A stretch of DNA of 64,000 nt from Bacteroidota bacterium (GTDB taxonomy: Bacteria > Bacteroidota > Bacteroidia > AKYH767-A > 2013-40CM-41-45): assembly GCA_016711505.1 (NCBI GenBank), contig JADJSV010000011.1:14987-78986 (forward strand), read 5' to 3'. Made by a program: the position numbers and the translations under genes. The notes beneath the pieces were generated by a model. It worked only from the letters and a program-made list of their open reading frames with translations. It was not told the origin of the DNA and searched no databases. Of this stretch, positions 46,199 through 56,600 are shown one piece after another (the stretch's first letter is position 1; every line of letters begins with the position of its first letter).

Positions 46199-47164
46199 AT
46201 GAAGAAAGAAATATTATTAGAAGAAAACAAGGATCGCTTTGTGCTTTTCCCGATCAACTGCCCAAAGATCTGGGACATGTATAAGAAGTCAGTTCAGAGT
46301 TTCTGGACTGCTGAAGAAGTCGATTTACAGGCTGATCAAAAAGATTGGGAAAAACTGTCGAACGATGAACGCCATTTCATTAAACACGTGCTTGCTTTTT
46401 TCGCTGCCAGCGATGGAATTGTGAATGAAAACCTTGCAATTAACTTCATGAACGAAGTTCAACTTCCGGAAGCCCGTTGTTTTTACGGTTTCCAGATCAT
46501 GATGGAAAACATCCATTCTGAGATGTATTCATTGCTCATCGATACTTATATTAAGGACTCTGCAGAAAGAACACATTTATTACATGCAATAGATACAGTG
46601 CCATGTGTTACTAAAAAGGCACAATGGGCGCTTCGTTGGATAAAAAACGGAAGTTTTGCTGAACGTCTGATCGCTTTCGCAGCAGTAGAAGGAATTTTCT
46701 TCTCAGGATCATTCTGCTCAATTTTCTGGTTGAAAAAACGTGGTTTGATGCCGGGTCTTTGTACTTCAAATGAATTCATCAGCCGCGACGAAGGAATGCA
46801 TTGCGATTTCGCTTGCTTACTTTATGGTATGCTTGAAAATAAACTGCCGAAAGAAACTGTTCAGGCTATTATCCGCGATGCAGTTGAAAACGAACATGAA
46901 TTCGTTACAGATGCAATTCCGGTTTCATTGATCGGAATGAATGCTAAACTGATGTGTCAGTATATTGAATTCGTTGCAGATCGTTTACTTGTTTCTCTTG
47001 GATGTGATAAAATTTACAACAGCACTAATCCGTTTGACTTCATGGAAATGATCTCACTACAGGGAAAAACAAACTTCTTCGAAAAACGAGTGAGCGAATA
47101 CAAAAAAGCTTCTGTTGGTCAGCAACAGTCGGAGAATCTATTCAAGCTGGACGAAGATTTTTAG
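46199..47164 (+). CDS. nrdB: Ribonucleoside-diphosphate reductase class I, small (R2) subunit
   Basis: Radical-generating subunit of aerobic ribonucleotide reductase, 321 residues. Metal ligands fit Asp72 (AASDGIVNEN), Glu103 and His106 (MMENIHSEMY), with Tyr110 at the radical-tyrosine position. The second ligand set appears in EGIFFSGSF and RDEGMHCDF. The C-terminal tail ends NLFKLDEDF, the peptide that docks to NrdA. Length and motifs are standard for class Ia/b-like Bacteroidota enzymes. nrdA follows on the same strand after a 208-bp gap. The long upstream region has a DnaA-box match. Confidence 0.96.
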   Translation: MKKEILLEENKDRFVLFPINCPKIWDMYKKSVQSFWTAEEVDLQADQKDWEKLSNDERHFIKHVLAFFAASDGIVNENLAINFMNEVQLPEARCFYGFQIMMENIHSEMYSLLIDTYIKDSAERTHLLHAIDTVPCVTKKAQWALRWIKNGSFAERLIAFAAVEGIFFSGSFCSIFWLKKRGLMPGLCTSNEFISRDEGMHCDFACLLYGMLENKLPKETVQAIIRDAVENEHEFVTDAIPVSLIGMNAKLMCQYIEFVADRLLVSLGCDKIYNSTNPFDFMEMISLQGKTNFFEKRVSEYKKASVGQQQSENLFKLDEDF

Positions 47165-47372
47165 TGAGTAGTGATTGGTGAGTGGTAAGTAGCAATACTT
47201 TCATTTTGCAATCAGTATGCATTGAAAATAGTGAGAAGAGGGTGAATGTTAGTACATACTTTAACATCCATTTCTCATTGAATAAAAGGAATATATTATC
47301 AAAATGTAAGTAGTGCTACTCACCACTTACCAATTACCATTTACCAATTACAAAAAAAACTTACCACCAACA
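47165..47372. repeat. Inverted low-complexity CACTTACC repeats between nrdB and nrdA
   Basis: GGTGAGTGGTAAGTAGCAAT near 47177 is roughly inverted by GTGCTACTCACCACTTACCA near 47313. The right part, CACTTACC(A/T) units, runs up to the nrdA start. The same type of sequence stands immediately before sdhB (60685-60734). Confidence 0.6.
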
Positions 47373-49745
47373 ATGTTCGTACACAAAAGAGATGGAAGAA
47401 AAGAAGCCGTTCGATTCGATAAAGTAACGGCAAGGATTCAGAAACTGGCTTACAGTTTATCTGAACATGTAGATACTTTTGCTGTGGCTCAAAAGGTCAT
47501 CGAAGGTATTTATGATGGAGTAACTACATCTCAACTGGATAGTCTGGCGGCGGAAATTGCAGCATCAATGACGACTCGTCATCCTGATTATGCAATTCTT
47601 GCGGCGCGTATCGCAGTGAGTAACCTGCATAAAAATACAAAGAAGTCTTTCAGCGAAACGATGAAAGATCTTTATGAATATATCGATCCGAAAACCGGAA
47701 AGAAAGCTCCTTTGCTTGCTGATGATGTATATGCAATCATCGAGAAGAACAAAGACTTCTTGGATTCAACCATCATCTACGACCGCGATTTCGGTTACGA
47801 TTACTTTGGTTTCAAAACACTGGAGAAATCTTACTTGCTGAAGATCCGTGGCGCAATTGCTGAACGTCCGCAACACATGATAATGCGTGTAGCAATCGGT
47901 ATTCACAAAGAAGATATTGAATCTGCTGTTGAGACTTATAACCTGATGAGCGAACGTTGGTTCACTCATGCTACACCGACACTGTTCAATGCAGGAACAC
48001 CGAAACCACAGTTAAGCTCTTGCTTCCTGTTGCAGATGGAAGACGATAGCATTGATGGAATTTATAATACACTTAAGAACTGCGCAAAAATTTCGCAGTC
48101 GGCCGGTGGTATCGGACTAAGCATTCACAATGTACGTGCAACAGGTTCTTATATCCGCGGAACGAATGGTACTTCAAACGGTATCGTTCCGATGTTGCGT
48201 GTATTCAATGATACAGCTCGTTATGTTGATCAGGGTGGTGGAAAGCGCAAAGGTTCTTTCGCTATTTATATTGAACCTTGGCATGCAGATATTTTCGATT
48301 TCCTTGAATTGAAAAAGAATCATGGTAAAGAAGAAAACCGCGCCCGTGATCTTTTCTTCGCTATGTGGATCTCTGATCTGTTCATGGAAAGAGTTGAGCA
48401 AGACGGTGAGTGGAGTTTATTCTGTCCGAATGAAGCACCTGGTCTTGATGAATGTTATGGTGATAAATTCCGTGCTCTGTATGCTCAATATGAAGCAGAA
48501 GGTCGCGCGCGTAAAACTATAAAAGCACAAGAACTTTGGTTTGCAATTCTTGAATCGCAAATTGAAACAGGAACACCGTACATGCTTTACAAAGATGCAT
48601 GTAATGAAAAGAGCAATCAGAAAAATCTTGGTACAATCAAGAGTTCAAATCTTTGTACAGAGATCGTTGAGTACACTGCACCGGATGAGATCGCTGTTTG
48701 TAATCTTGCATCGATAGCATTACCACGTTTTGTGATCAACAATAAATTCGATCATCAGAAATTATTCGACATCACGTATGTGATCACGAAGAATCTGAAT
48801 AAAGTAATTGACATCAATTATTATCCTGTTGAAGCTGCCCGCAAGAGCAACATGCGTCACCGTCCGATCGGAATTGGTGTGCAGGGATTAGCAGATGCTT
48901 TCATCCTGATGCGTATGCCATTCGACAGCGATGAAGCGCGTCAGTTGAATAAAGAAATTCACGAAACGATCTACTATGCATCAATGACTGCATCGAAAGA
49001 TCTTTCTAAGAAAGATGGTCCTTACGAAACATACGAAGGTTCACCGGTATCACAAGGAATTTTCCAGTACGATATGTGGAATGTAACTCCATCGAATCGC
49101 TGGGAGTGGGATGTGCTGAAAGAAGAAGTAAAAAAATACGGAGTTCGAAATTCATTATTGTTAGCTCCGATGCCGACTGCAAGTACATCGCAGATCCTTG
49201 GTAACAACGAATGCTTCGAACCATATACATCGAATATTTACAGTCGTCGTGTATTGAGTGGAGAATTCCCGATCGTAAACAAGCACTTATTAAAAGATCT
49301 TGTGAAACTGAATCTGTGGAATGATAACATGAAGAATAAGATCATTGCAGATAACGGTTCAATTCAGGCAATAGCAGAAATTCCTGCTGACCTGAAAGAG
49401 ATCTACAAAACTGTTTGGGAGATCAAACAACGTGCAGTGATTGATATGGCTGCTGACCGTGGTGCGTACATCTGCCAGAGTCAGTCGTTGAATTTATTTA
49501 TTCAGGACGCCAACTTCGCCAAACTTACATCAATGCATTTCTATGCATGGAAAAAAGGTTTGAAGACAGGCATGTATTACCTGCGTACGAAGTCAGCTGC
49601 GGATGCAGTGAAATTTACAATCGACCAAAGTTACCTGAAGCAACCAAATGTTGAAACAGCAGTTGTTGCCGATAAAGAAGAAGCCTTTGCCCAAATGGCC
49701 TGCTCGCTGGATAATCCGGAAGCGTGCGAAGCCTGCGGGTCATAA
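47373..49745 (+). CDS. nrdA: Ribonucleoside-diphosphate reductase class I, large (R1) subunit
   Basis: Catalytic subunit converting NDPs to dNDPs, 790 residues. An N-terminal ATP-cone (FVHKRDGRKEAVRFDKVTAR) supplies allosteric control. Active-site cysteines lie in QLSSCFLLQ, SSNLCTEIVEY and IAVCNLASIAL, and GIGVQGLADAF and MPTASTSQILGNNE follow. The C-terminal redox pair is in CEACGS. I start at ATG 47373; the longer frame from GTG 47313 only adds residues encoded by the CACTTACC repeat. It forms an operon-like pair with nrdB. No missing residues. Confidence 0.96.
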   Translation: MFVHKRDGRKEAVRFDKVTARIQKLAYSLSEHVDTFAVAQKVIEGIYDGVTTSQLDSLAAEIAASMTTRHPDYAILAARIAVSNLHKNTKKSFSETMKDLYEYIDPKTGKKAPLLADDVYAIIEKNKDFLDSTIIYDRDFGYDYFGFKTLEKSYLLKIRGAIAERPQHMIMRVAIGIHKEDIESAVETYNLMSERWFTHATPTLFNAGTPKPQLSSCFLLQMEDDSIDGIYNTLKNCAKISQSAGGIGLSIHNVRATGSYIRGTNGTSNGIVPMLRVFNDTARYVDQGGGKRKGSFAIYIEPWHADIFDFLELKKNHGKEENRARDLFFAMWISDLFMERVEQDGEWSLFCPNEAPGLDECYGDKFRALYAQYEAEGRARKTIKAQELWFAILESQIETGTPYMLYKDACNEKSNQKNLGTIKSSNLCTEIVEYTAPDEIAVCNLASIALPRFVINNKFDHQKLFDITYVITKNLNKVIDINYYPVEAARKSNMRHRPIGIGVQGLADAFILMRMPFDSDEARQLNKEIHETIYYASMTASKDLSKKDGPYETYEGSPVSQGIFQYDMWNVTPSNRWEWDVLKEEVKKYGVRNSLLLAPMPTASTSQILGNNECFEPYTSNIYSRRVLSGEFPIVNKHLLKDLVKLNLWNDNMKNKIIADNGSIQAIAEIPADLKEIYKTVWEIKQRAVIDMAADRGAYICQSQSLNLFIQDANFAKLTSMHFYAWKKGLKTGMYYLRTKSAADAVKFTIDQSYLKQPNVETAVVADKEEAFAQMACSLDNPEACEACGS

Positions 49746-49772
49746 CGATACAATGCTTTTGTACATAGTGCG

Positions 49773-49805
49773 AACCCTTTCGGTGATGAACCGGGAGGGT
49801 TTTTT
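49773..49805 (+). terminator. Intrinsic terminator of the nrd genes
   Basis: AACCCT (49773-49778) pairs with AGGGTT (49796-49801), with inner CGGT/ACCG pairing, followed by T residues. It lies 28 bp after nrdA. Confidence 0.8.
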
Positions 49806-49810
49806 GTTAC

Positions 49811-50495
49811 CGATATGTGGCCCCTACAGGGTCCAGGGGTTACAAGTTTGGAAATAGATCACAAATTTTTAAAATGTGTTTCTGTTTAATAAATTCACAG
49901 GCGAATTCTAAAAGGTTTGCAAATTATCATTTGCATTTCAAATCGATACTGCATTTTTCTATTTTCCACATATCGTGTCAATTCATATGCGACCCCTACG
50001 GGGTCGTGCGTTCATTTCATTTTACGGGCTACCAATATGTGACCCTTCCAGGGTCGTGCGTTCCTATCATTGTACGGGTTACCAATATGCGACCCTTCCA
50101 GGGTCGTGCGTTCATTTCATTTTACGGGCTACCAATATGTGACCCTTCCAGGGTCGGGCGTTCCTATCATTGTACGGGTTACCAATATGTGACCCTTCCA
50201 GGGTCGGGCGTTCCTATCATTGTACGGGTTACCAATATGTGACCCTTCCAGGGTCGGGCGTTCCTATCATTGTACGGGTTACCAATATGTGACCCTTCCA
50301 GGGTCGGGCGTTCATATCATTGTACGGGTTTCCAATATGTAACCCTTCCAGGGTCTGAGGTTATAAGTTTGTAGTTAGATCACATTTTTTAAAATGTATT
50401 TCTATTTAATAAATTCACCGAACGACCCTGGAAGGGTCGCATATCGGTAGAAAAGATAATCAACAACACGAACCGACCCCGTAGGGGTCGCACAT
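49811..50495 (+). repeat. REP-like tandem array 2, 50-bp unit, eight copies
   Basis: Units begin at 49991, 50041, 50091, 50141, 50191, 50241, 50291 and 50341, exactly 50 bp apart. The head is GACCCTTCCAGGGTC (6-bp stem, loop TCC) or GACCCCTACGGGGTC in the first, with a tail ending ACGGGTTACCAATATG. A related single unit lies at 49815. Two reversed units lie at about 50422 and 50475. The array is bracketed by direct repeats of about 60 bp, 49838-49898 and 50359-50418. Any open frame across it is repeat-derived. Confidence 0.9.
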
Positions 50496-50604
50496 GATTT
50501 GGTAAGGCAATAAATTCACGCAGTGTCCGTTTTCGATTAGGGACACATCTATTTCCTTCATTCATTATCCAAAAAATTTGTATTGTTAATATTACCTTTA
50601 TAAG

Positions 50605-51021
50605 ATGCAAAAACATTTCCATCTCCCAATCATCTTGTTTTTTCTTGCTCTGCAATTTGTAAATGCCTCAGCGCAGGATTCCCTCATCATCCAACGCGAC
50701 ACCTTCGATGTAAAAGACAGAATAGAATTCTATCCAAAGGTAGCAGCGACACTATCAGTTCCAACATTATCATGCTCGTGTGGAAATTCAGATTTCATGT
50801 ATAGAGTTTACAGACTGGAAAACGGAAAATGGAAATTGTTTCTTAATCACAGTGAACAGGAAGACGAACCGAAATGCACTTGCAAATATTTTGCAACACA
50901 ATTGAAAGATGGTGTAATGTATTCGATTGATGCAATCAATGCTTCCGGTACATTTTATCTGGAATTGATAGGAGGAAAGCCGCATGCTGTTTCGAAAAAA
51001 TTCATTCTGTTAGAGAAATAA
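50605..51021 (+). CDS. Small secreted hypothetical protein
   Basis: Exported protein of 138 residues with signal peptide MQKHFHLPIILFFLALQFVN and cleavage near ASAQ. The mature part has four cysteines in two CxC pairs (LSCSCGNSD and KCTCKYF), which could bind metal or form disulfides. Strands such as MYRVYRLENGKWKLFLNH suggest a small beta domain. No family is recognised and no sorting domain is present. It lies just after REP array 2. A weak TACCTTTA box is 5 bp upstream. Confidence 0.72.
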   Translation: MQKHFHLPIILFFLALQFVNASAQDSLIIQRDTFDVKDRIEFYPKVAATLSVPTLSCSCGNSDFMYRVYRLENGKWKLFLNHSEQEDEPKCTCKYFATQLKDGVMYSIDAINASGTFYLELIGGKPHAVSKKFILLEK

Positions 51022-51048
51022 CCCTGAGTAATTACTACAAACTGAGTA

Positions 51049-51079
51049 TTGACGGCCTTTTGCGACCCAACTACATTTG
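51049..51079 (+). promoter_or_regulatory. Bacteroidota promoter (TTG-N20-TACATTTG)
   Basis: TTG (51049-51051) and TACATTTG (51072-51079) are spaced by 20 bp, a full -33/-7 match. The first ATG, 51085, is 5 bp after the -7 box, so the transcript is leaderless or nearly so. The TTG could be mistaken for a start codon. Confidence 0.75.
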
Positions 51080-51084
51080 TTGGT

Positions 51085-53085
51085 ATGATGAAGAAGGTGA
51101 TCGTCTTTTTAATTTTTGCTATACTGATCTTTTGTGCAATTAATATGTTTGCACAAATGCCCGGACTTTCGTGGGCGAAGCAAATCGGAAGTTCAAATGC
51201 TACTTACTACCGAAAACAGGCAACAGATTATTTTACCGGCACTACTGTACATTCAATTTCCTTCAATATTACAACAGATGTAGATCCCGGACCGGGTGTG
51301 ATCAATTTTACAGGTGCAGGTGGTGGTGATATTGCGCTGGTCAAAGTTGATGTTAACGGCAATACAATTTGGGCTAAGCAGGTTGGCGGCATAGGTTACG
51401 AACGCGCAGATGCTCTGGTGACCGATAACGTTGGTAATATATACGTCACAGGTTTTTTTAATAATACGGTCGACTTTGATCCGGGAGCAGGAGTTGTAAA
51501 CCTTGCTGCATCCGGTCCTTATAACGGCTTCATATTAAAACTTGATTCAAATGGAAATTTTATATGGGTCCAACAGATTCGAAATTCAAATCTTGTTGAT
51601 ATACGTGACATTAAAATTTCTGCATCTGGAATTATTGTCATCGCCGGAATATTCGATGGAACAATAGATCTTGATCCCGGTGTAGGAACTTTCAATGCAA
51701 CAGCACCAACAAATAATTATGACGTGTTTATTGCAACGTATACTTCTTCTGCAGGAGCAATTGTCTGGGCAGATGTTTTTCCAGGAACAGGAAGCGATAT
51801 TGTAGGGTCAATTGATATTGATCCGCTTTCCAATGAGATCTTATATGTAGGAAATCAAATCGGTACTTGTGACTGGGATCCGGGTGTCGGAGTATCTAAT
51901 CTGGTTGCAACTTCTTATTCAAATGCCATCGTAAGATTGAATATTCTCACAGGGGCACTCATGTGGGCAAAAATGTTTACCGGACCCGGATCTGCAAATG
52001 GTCTTGATATAGCAGCGGATTATAATGGAAATATCTGGGTGACGGGGAATAATGTCGGCACTGTAGATTTTGATCCCGGTGCAGGCGTTTTTAACCTGAG
52101 TGGTCCGGGGCCAGGCATTCCGAATTCATATATGGTTCAACTAAATTCTGCAGGAGACTTGATTCGTGCATTGCGGATAAGTGGTGCAAGCGATAATTTT
52201 TGTAATGCCGTTGCAATTGACCGGACAAATAACTGGGTCTATCTTTGCGGAGGATTCAAAGGAACTGCAGACTTTGATCCGGGGCCGGGGACTTATAATG
52301 TAAATTCCGTAGGGAACCAAGGCTGGTATATCATTGCTCTGGATGACAACGGAAATTTTCAATGGGGCGGAGGAAGCGGCGGAGATTATTATTCTCAGGC
52401 GTATGATATTTCAACAGATGTCAATAGAAACATTTATGTCGGCGGACATTTCTATACGACTGTCGATTTTGATCCCGGTGTTTCGTCTAGCTCACTTCTA
52501 ACTGCAACCGGATTGCCGGATGTTTTTTTTCTAAAGTTAAGTGATGCAGTGACCTTGCCGGTTTCATTCTTATACTTTGAAGGTGAGGTAAAAAATAAAA
52601 TGGTGGAATTGGACTGGGCAACGGCATCGGAGATCAATAATTCATACTTTACACTTGAACGCTCTTCTGATGGATTGAACTTTTCTCTTTGCTGAATCGT
52701 TCCCGGAAATGGTAATGCAAGTCAGATCTCTGAGTATAATTTTATGGATGCTTCTGCACCTAAAGGAATTGTTTATTATTTATTAAGTCAGACTGATTTC
52801 GATGGTACTACTCAAAAACTTTCAACGATAGCTGTAGAAAATGATTTCGAAAATGATTTTCATATAACATGTTTTGAGAAGAATGGTGTTCTTAAAATTC
52901 TTTCTACTGAAAAAGGTGAATTTCAATTACAGATTATTTCGATGAATGGCCAGGTTGTTTATTCTGAAAATATTTTATTCGGATCAAAAGATGTTGAATT
53001 GAATTCCTATTTATTGAATCCCGGTGTTTATATTTTGAATGTGAAAAATGAAAGAAAATTATTTTCGACAAAGTTTGTTTGGTGA
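51085..53085 (+). pseudogene. T9SS propeller-like protein interrupted by an in-frame TGA
   Basis: Secreted protein of about 666 codons. Signal peptide MMKKVIVFLIFAILIFCAIN. The body repeats a blade with the motif V-D-F-D-P-G (for example NTVDFDPGAGVVNLAASG), as in SBBP-type beta-propellers. The segment PVSFLYFEGEVKNKMVELDW leads into an Ig-like strand set and a type A sorting domain (LQIISMNGQVVYSENI, LNPGVYILNVKNE). A TGA at 52693-52695 interrupts the frame after NFSL. The same frame resumes with VPGNGNASQISEYNF, so a compensated pair of 2-bp indels around 52685-52705 is the simplest cause. Possibly intact in the organism. Confidence 0.78.
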
Positions 53086-53089
53086 AAGT

Positions 53090-53490
53090 TTTTAATCTGC
53101 GAGATCCGCGAGATCTGCGGGAGAAATAAAATGGCGCTTAATTATTTCCCGCAGATCTCACAGATCCCGCAGAAAAGAAGTAATTCAAAAAATCTGCGTT
53201 TTTAATCTGCGTGATCCGCGAGATCTGCGGGAGAAAAAAATCACGCTTAATTTTTCCCGCAGATCTCACAGATCCCGCAGAAAAGAAGTAATTCAAAAAA
53301 TCTGCGTTTTCAATCTGCAAGATCCGCGAGATCTGCGGGAGAAAAAAAATCACGCTTAATTATTTCCCGCAGATCTCACAGATCCCGCAGAAAAGAAGTA
53401 ATAAAAAAAATCTGCGTTTTTAATCTGCGAGATCCGCGAGATCTGCGGGAGAAAAAAAATCGCGCTTAATTTTTCCCACAGAACCCGCAG
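53090..53490. repeat. Tandem CGCAGA-family array, about 109-bp unit, four copies
   Basis: GATCCGCGAGATCTGCGGGA recurs at 53103, 53213, 53321 and 53431 (spacing 110, 108, 110). Each unit pairs this arm with a following TTTCCCGCAGATCTCACAGA arm, so each makes its own stem-loop, then a linker AAGAAGTAATTCAAAAAA. The gap 53086-53627 holds no gene; 53491-53627 is the leader of the next gene. Confidence 0.85.
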
Positions 53491-53627
53491 ATTTAGCGCA
53501 AAGATATCTTGAAAAAAACCGGGAACTGGAACAATCTTGGCTGTGTCTGGCCAATGAATGCGGTGAATATTACGGCACTATTAATATTTTTAATAACTTG
53601 CCCGTAAATCATTAATCACCCCTATCT

Positions 53628-56600
53628 ATGAAAAGGATTTGTGCATTAGTTTTATTTGCATTCGGTTTTCTGTTTGCCTCAGCGCAGCAGGTAAATAAAA
53701 ATTATTCTATACTTTTTAAATCGGGAGTTGTACAACTCCAGCCTAATGCTGATGCCTTTTCAACGAATGACGACCTGAATCAGTTTCCGGTTTTCAATCA
53801 GCGTATTTACGCATTGCTCCAATTCAATAATGTGCCAACAATAGAGCAACGCCAGATCATTGAAGCAAGCGGAATTCATCTGCTGGATTACATTCCGCAC
53901 TTTGCATTTTATGCTTCGCTGCCTTCTGATTTTAATCCGGGCATACTAGCTTCTCTTGACGTAAGAAGTTTATCTGTAATAGAAGCAACTTACAAACTTA
54001 GTCAGGAACTGAGAAACAATTCTATTCCTCCACATGCAATCAAACAAGAAGGAACTGTTGATGTAAATGTTTTGTATTTCAACGATGTTACAAGGGAGAT
54101 TGCCATCAAAGAATTAATTTCTAATGGAGCGAATGTTATCAAGACGCCCGAAAATCTTAAAACGATTACGATCAGGATTAATAACAATGAAATCGAAAAG
54201 TTTTCGGAATTACCTTTTGTAGAGTATATGGAAACAATTGCGCCTGATCCAACTCCCGACGATACAAAAGGTCGCAGTCTTCATCGCTCGAATGTAATCA
54301 ATTCAGAACAGACAAACGGTTTGCACTACAATGGTTCAGGTGTGCATGTGGCAGTTGCTGATGATGGAAGTATAAGTCACATTGATTTTAAAGGTCGCTG
54401 GACTGATCATACCAATACTGCACAAGGAGGAACTCATGGTGATATGACTTCAGGGATTTGTGTAGGTGCCGGAAATCTTGATCCTACAATAACGGGAATG
54501 GCTACAGGTGCGCATCTTCACGAATTTTCAATTAGCGGTTATCCGCAAATTGTTGATGCAATTTCAAATTACAATATCGATAGTATTGTACTGGTGTCTA
54601 CAAGTTATAGCCAGGGCTGTAATGAGTATACATCAGACTCTCAATTTGGAGATGAATTAATTTATGACAATCCGCAACTTGAATTTATATTCAGTGCAGG
54701 TAATAATAATAGTTCCGATTGTGGTTACGGCGCAGGGGATCAATGGGGTAATATTACCGGTGGATATAAATCAGGAAAAAATGTAATTGCATGTGCAAAT
54801 GTAAATGCCAACGATTTGATAGCAGGAAGCAGCAGTCGTGGTCCCGCAAGCGATGGCCGTGTAAAGCCGGATATCGCTGCGAATGGAACAGATCAAATGT
54901 CGACTGATGAAAACAACACTTATCAAGTCGGCGGAGGTACTTCCGCAGCTTCACCGGGTGTTGCCGGTATAAGTGCACAATTATGTCAGGCTTATAAAGA
55001 AATGAATTCAGGACAGGAAATTAATACGGCTTTGCTTAAAGCAACATTGTTAAACACCGCTTCAGAACTTGGAAATCCGGGTCCCGATTACATTTTCGGC
55101 TGGGGTCGTGTGAATGCAATGCGCGCATATGATCTGCTTGCCGGCAACAATTTTATTTTCGATTCTGTTTCTCAGGGTCAGGCGAAGACATTTAATTTAA
55201 CTATTCCGGCTAATACGTCTCTTGCAAAAGTAATGGTTTACTGGCACGATTACGAAGGAAATCCTTCTGCATCAAAGGCGCTGGTAAATGATCTGAATAT
55301 ATCTATGACTGACTTATCCAGTACAAATTATCTTCCATTGATATTGGATCCCACACCTGATGAAATAACTCTGAATAATTTTGCTGTGCAGGGGGTTGAT
55401 ACTTTGAATAATGCCGAACAAATACAAATTGAAAATCCTGCTGCAGGAACCTATTCTTTAACAGTAGATGGTTTTGAAGTACCGCAAGGCGTACAAAAAT
55501 TTTATGTTGTATGGGATATGATAGAAGATGGAATTAAACTTACTTATCCGAATGGTGCAGAAGGTTTCGTAGCCGGTGAAGAAGAAATACTTCGATGGGA
55601 TGATGCGAGTCAATCAACGCAATCATACACCGCTGAATATTCAACAAACAATGGAACTTCCTGGAATACTATTTCAACAAATATTCCATATACAAATCGA
55701 CAAGCGACATTCTCAGTTCCATTTGTTTCAACGGATCAGGTATTGATCAGAATTTCCCGTGGTTCGCAATCGGATGTCAGTGATAATTCGTTTTCAATAT
55801 TTTCAGAAATCACAAACTTATCTGTTACGTATGAATGTCCTGATTCTCTCAGACTGGAATGGACTCCCGTATCCGGTGCTGTAGCTTATGAAGTAAGTAT
55901 GCTTGGTAATATGTATATGGATTCTGTCGCTACAAGCACAAATCCATTTGTCACAATTTATGGTACAGTTCCAAATGTTGACAAATGGTTTAGTGTAAGA
56001 GCCATTGGTGTGAATGGTGGTAAAGGCCGGAGAGTAACTGCAATTTCTAAACCTGCCGGTGTATTCAATTGCCCATTGGCATTTGATAATGAAATGGTGA
56101 ATTTGGTTTCGCCCGTTTCAGGTTCTTATCGTGATTGTCCTTCGAATGGATCTGTTGATGTTACAATTCATTTCAGAAGTTTATCAATTAATCCGGTTTC
56201 AAATTTTCCTGTAAACTATCGATTGAATACAGGTAGTATTGTAACAGAAATTTTTACCGGAACCTTAAATATATTTGATACTGCATCACATACATTTTCA
56301 GTTCCTGTTTCTTTACTTGCGACAGGTTCATATCAACTTGCTGCATGGATTTCATTGCCAGGTGATATGAATAATTATAATGACAGTGTATTTGCAGAAA
56401 TAAATGTGATTGACGGTAACATCGGTTTTCCACCTTTGACTGAAGATCTTGAAACTTCTTTTCCGCCGTTTGGTTTTTTAATTGTGAATCCTGATAGTGA
56501 AATAACATGGGTCAGTCGAAACGTTACAGGAGTAAGTTCATTTTCAACAACCGCTGCATATTTGGACAATTTCAGTTACAATTCTCCGGGAGAAGAAGAT

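Noticed and set aside
49817..50242. Open frame across REP array 2
   Set aside because: Repeats the 50-bp unit in changing frames and lacks protein features.
49811..50495. CRISPR-like appearance of the regularly spaced arrays
   Set aside because: The whole 50-, 51- or 73-bp unit is conserved, including the part that would be a spacer, and no cas genes are present. They are palindrome-tail repeats.
53138..53353. Open frame with repeated FLPQISRI
   Set aside because: Produced by the 109-bp CGCAGA array; not a protein.
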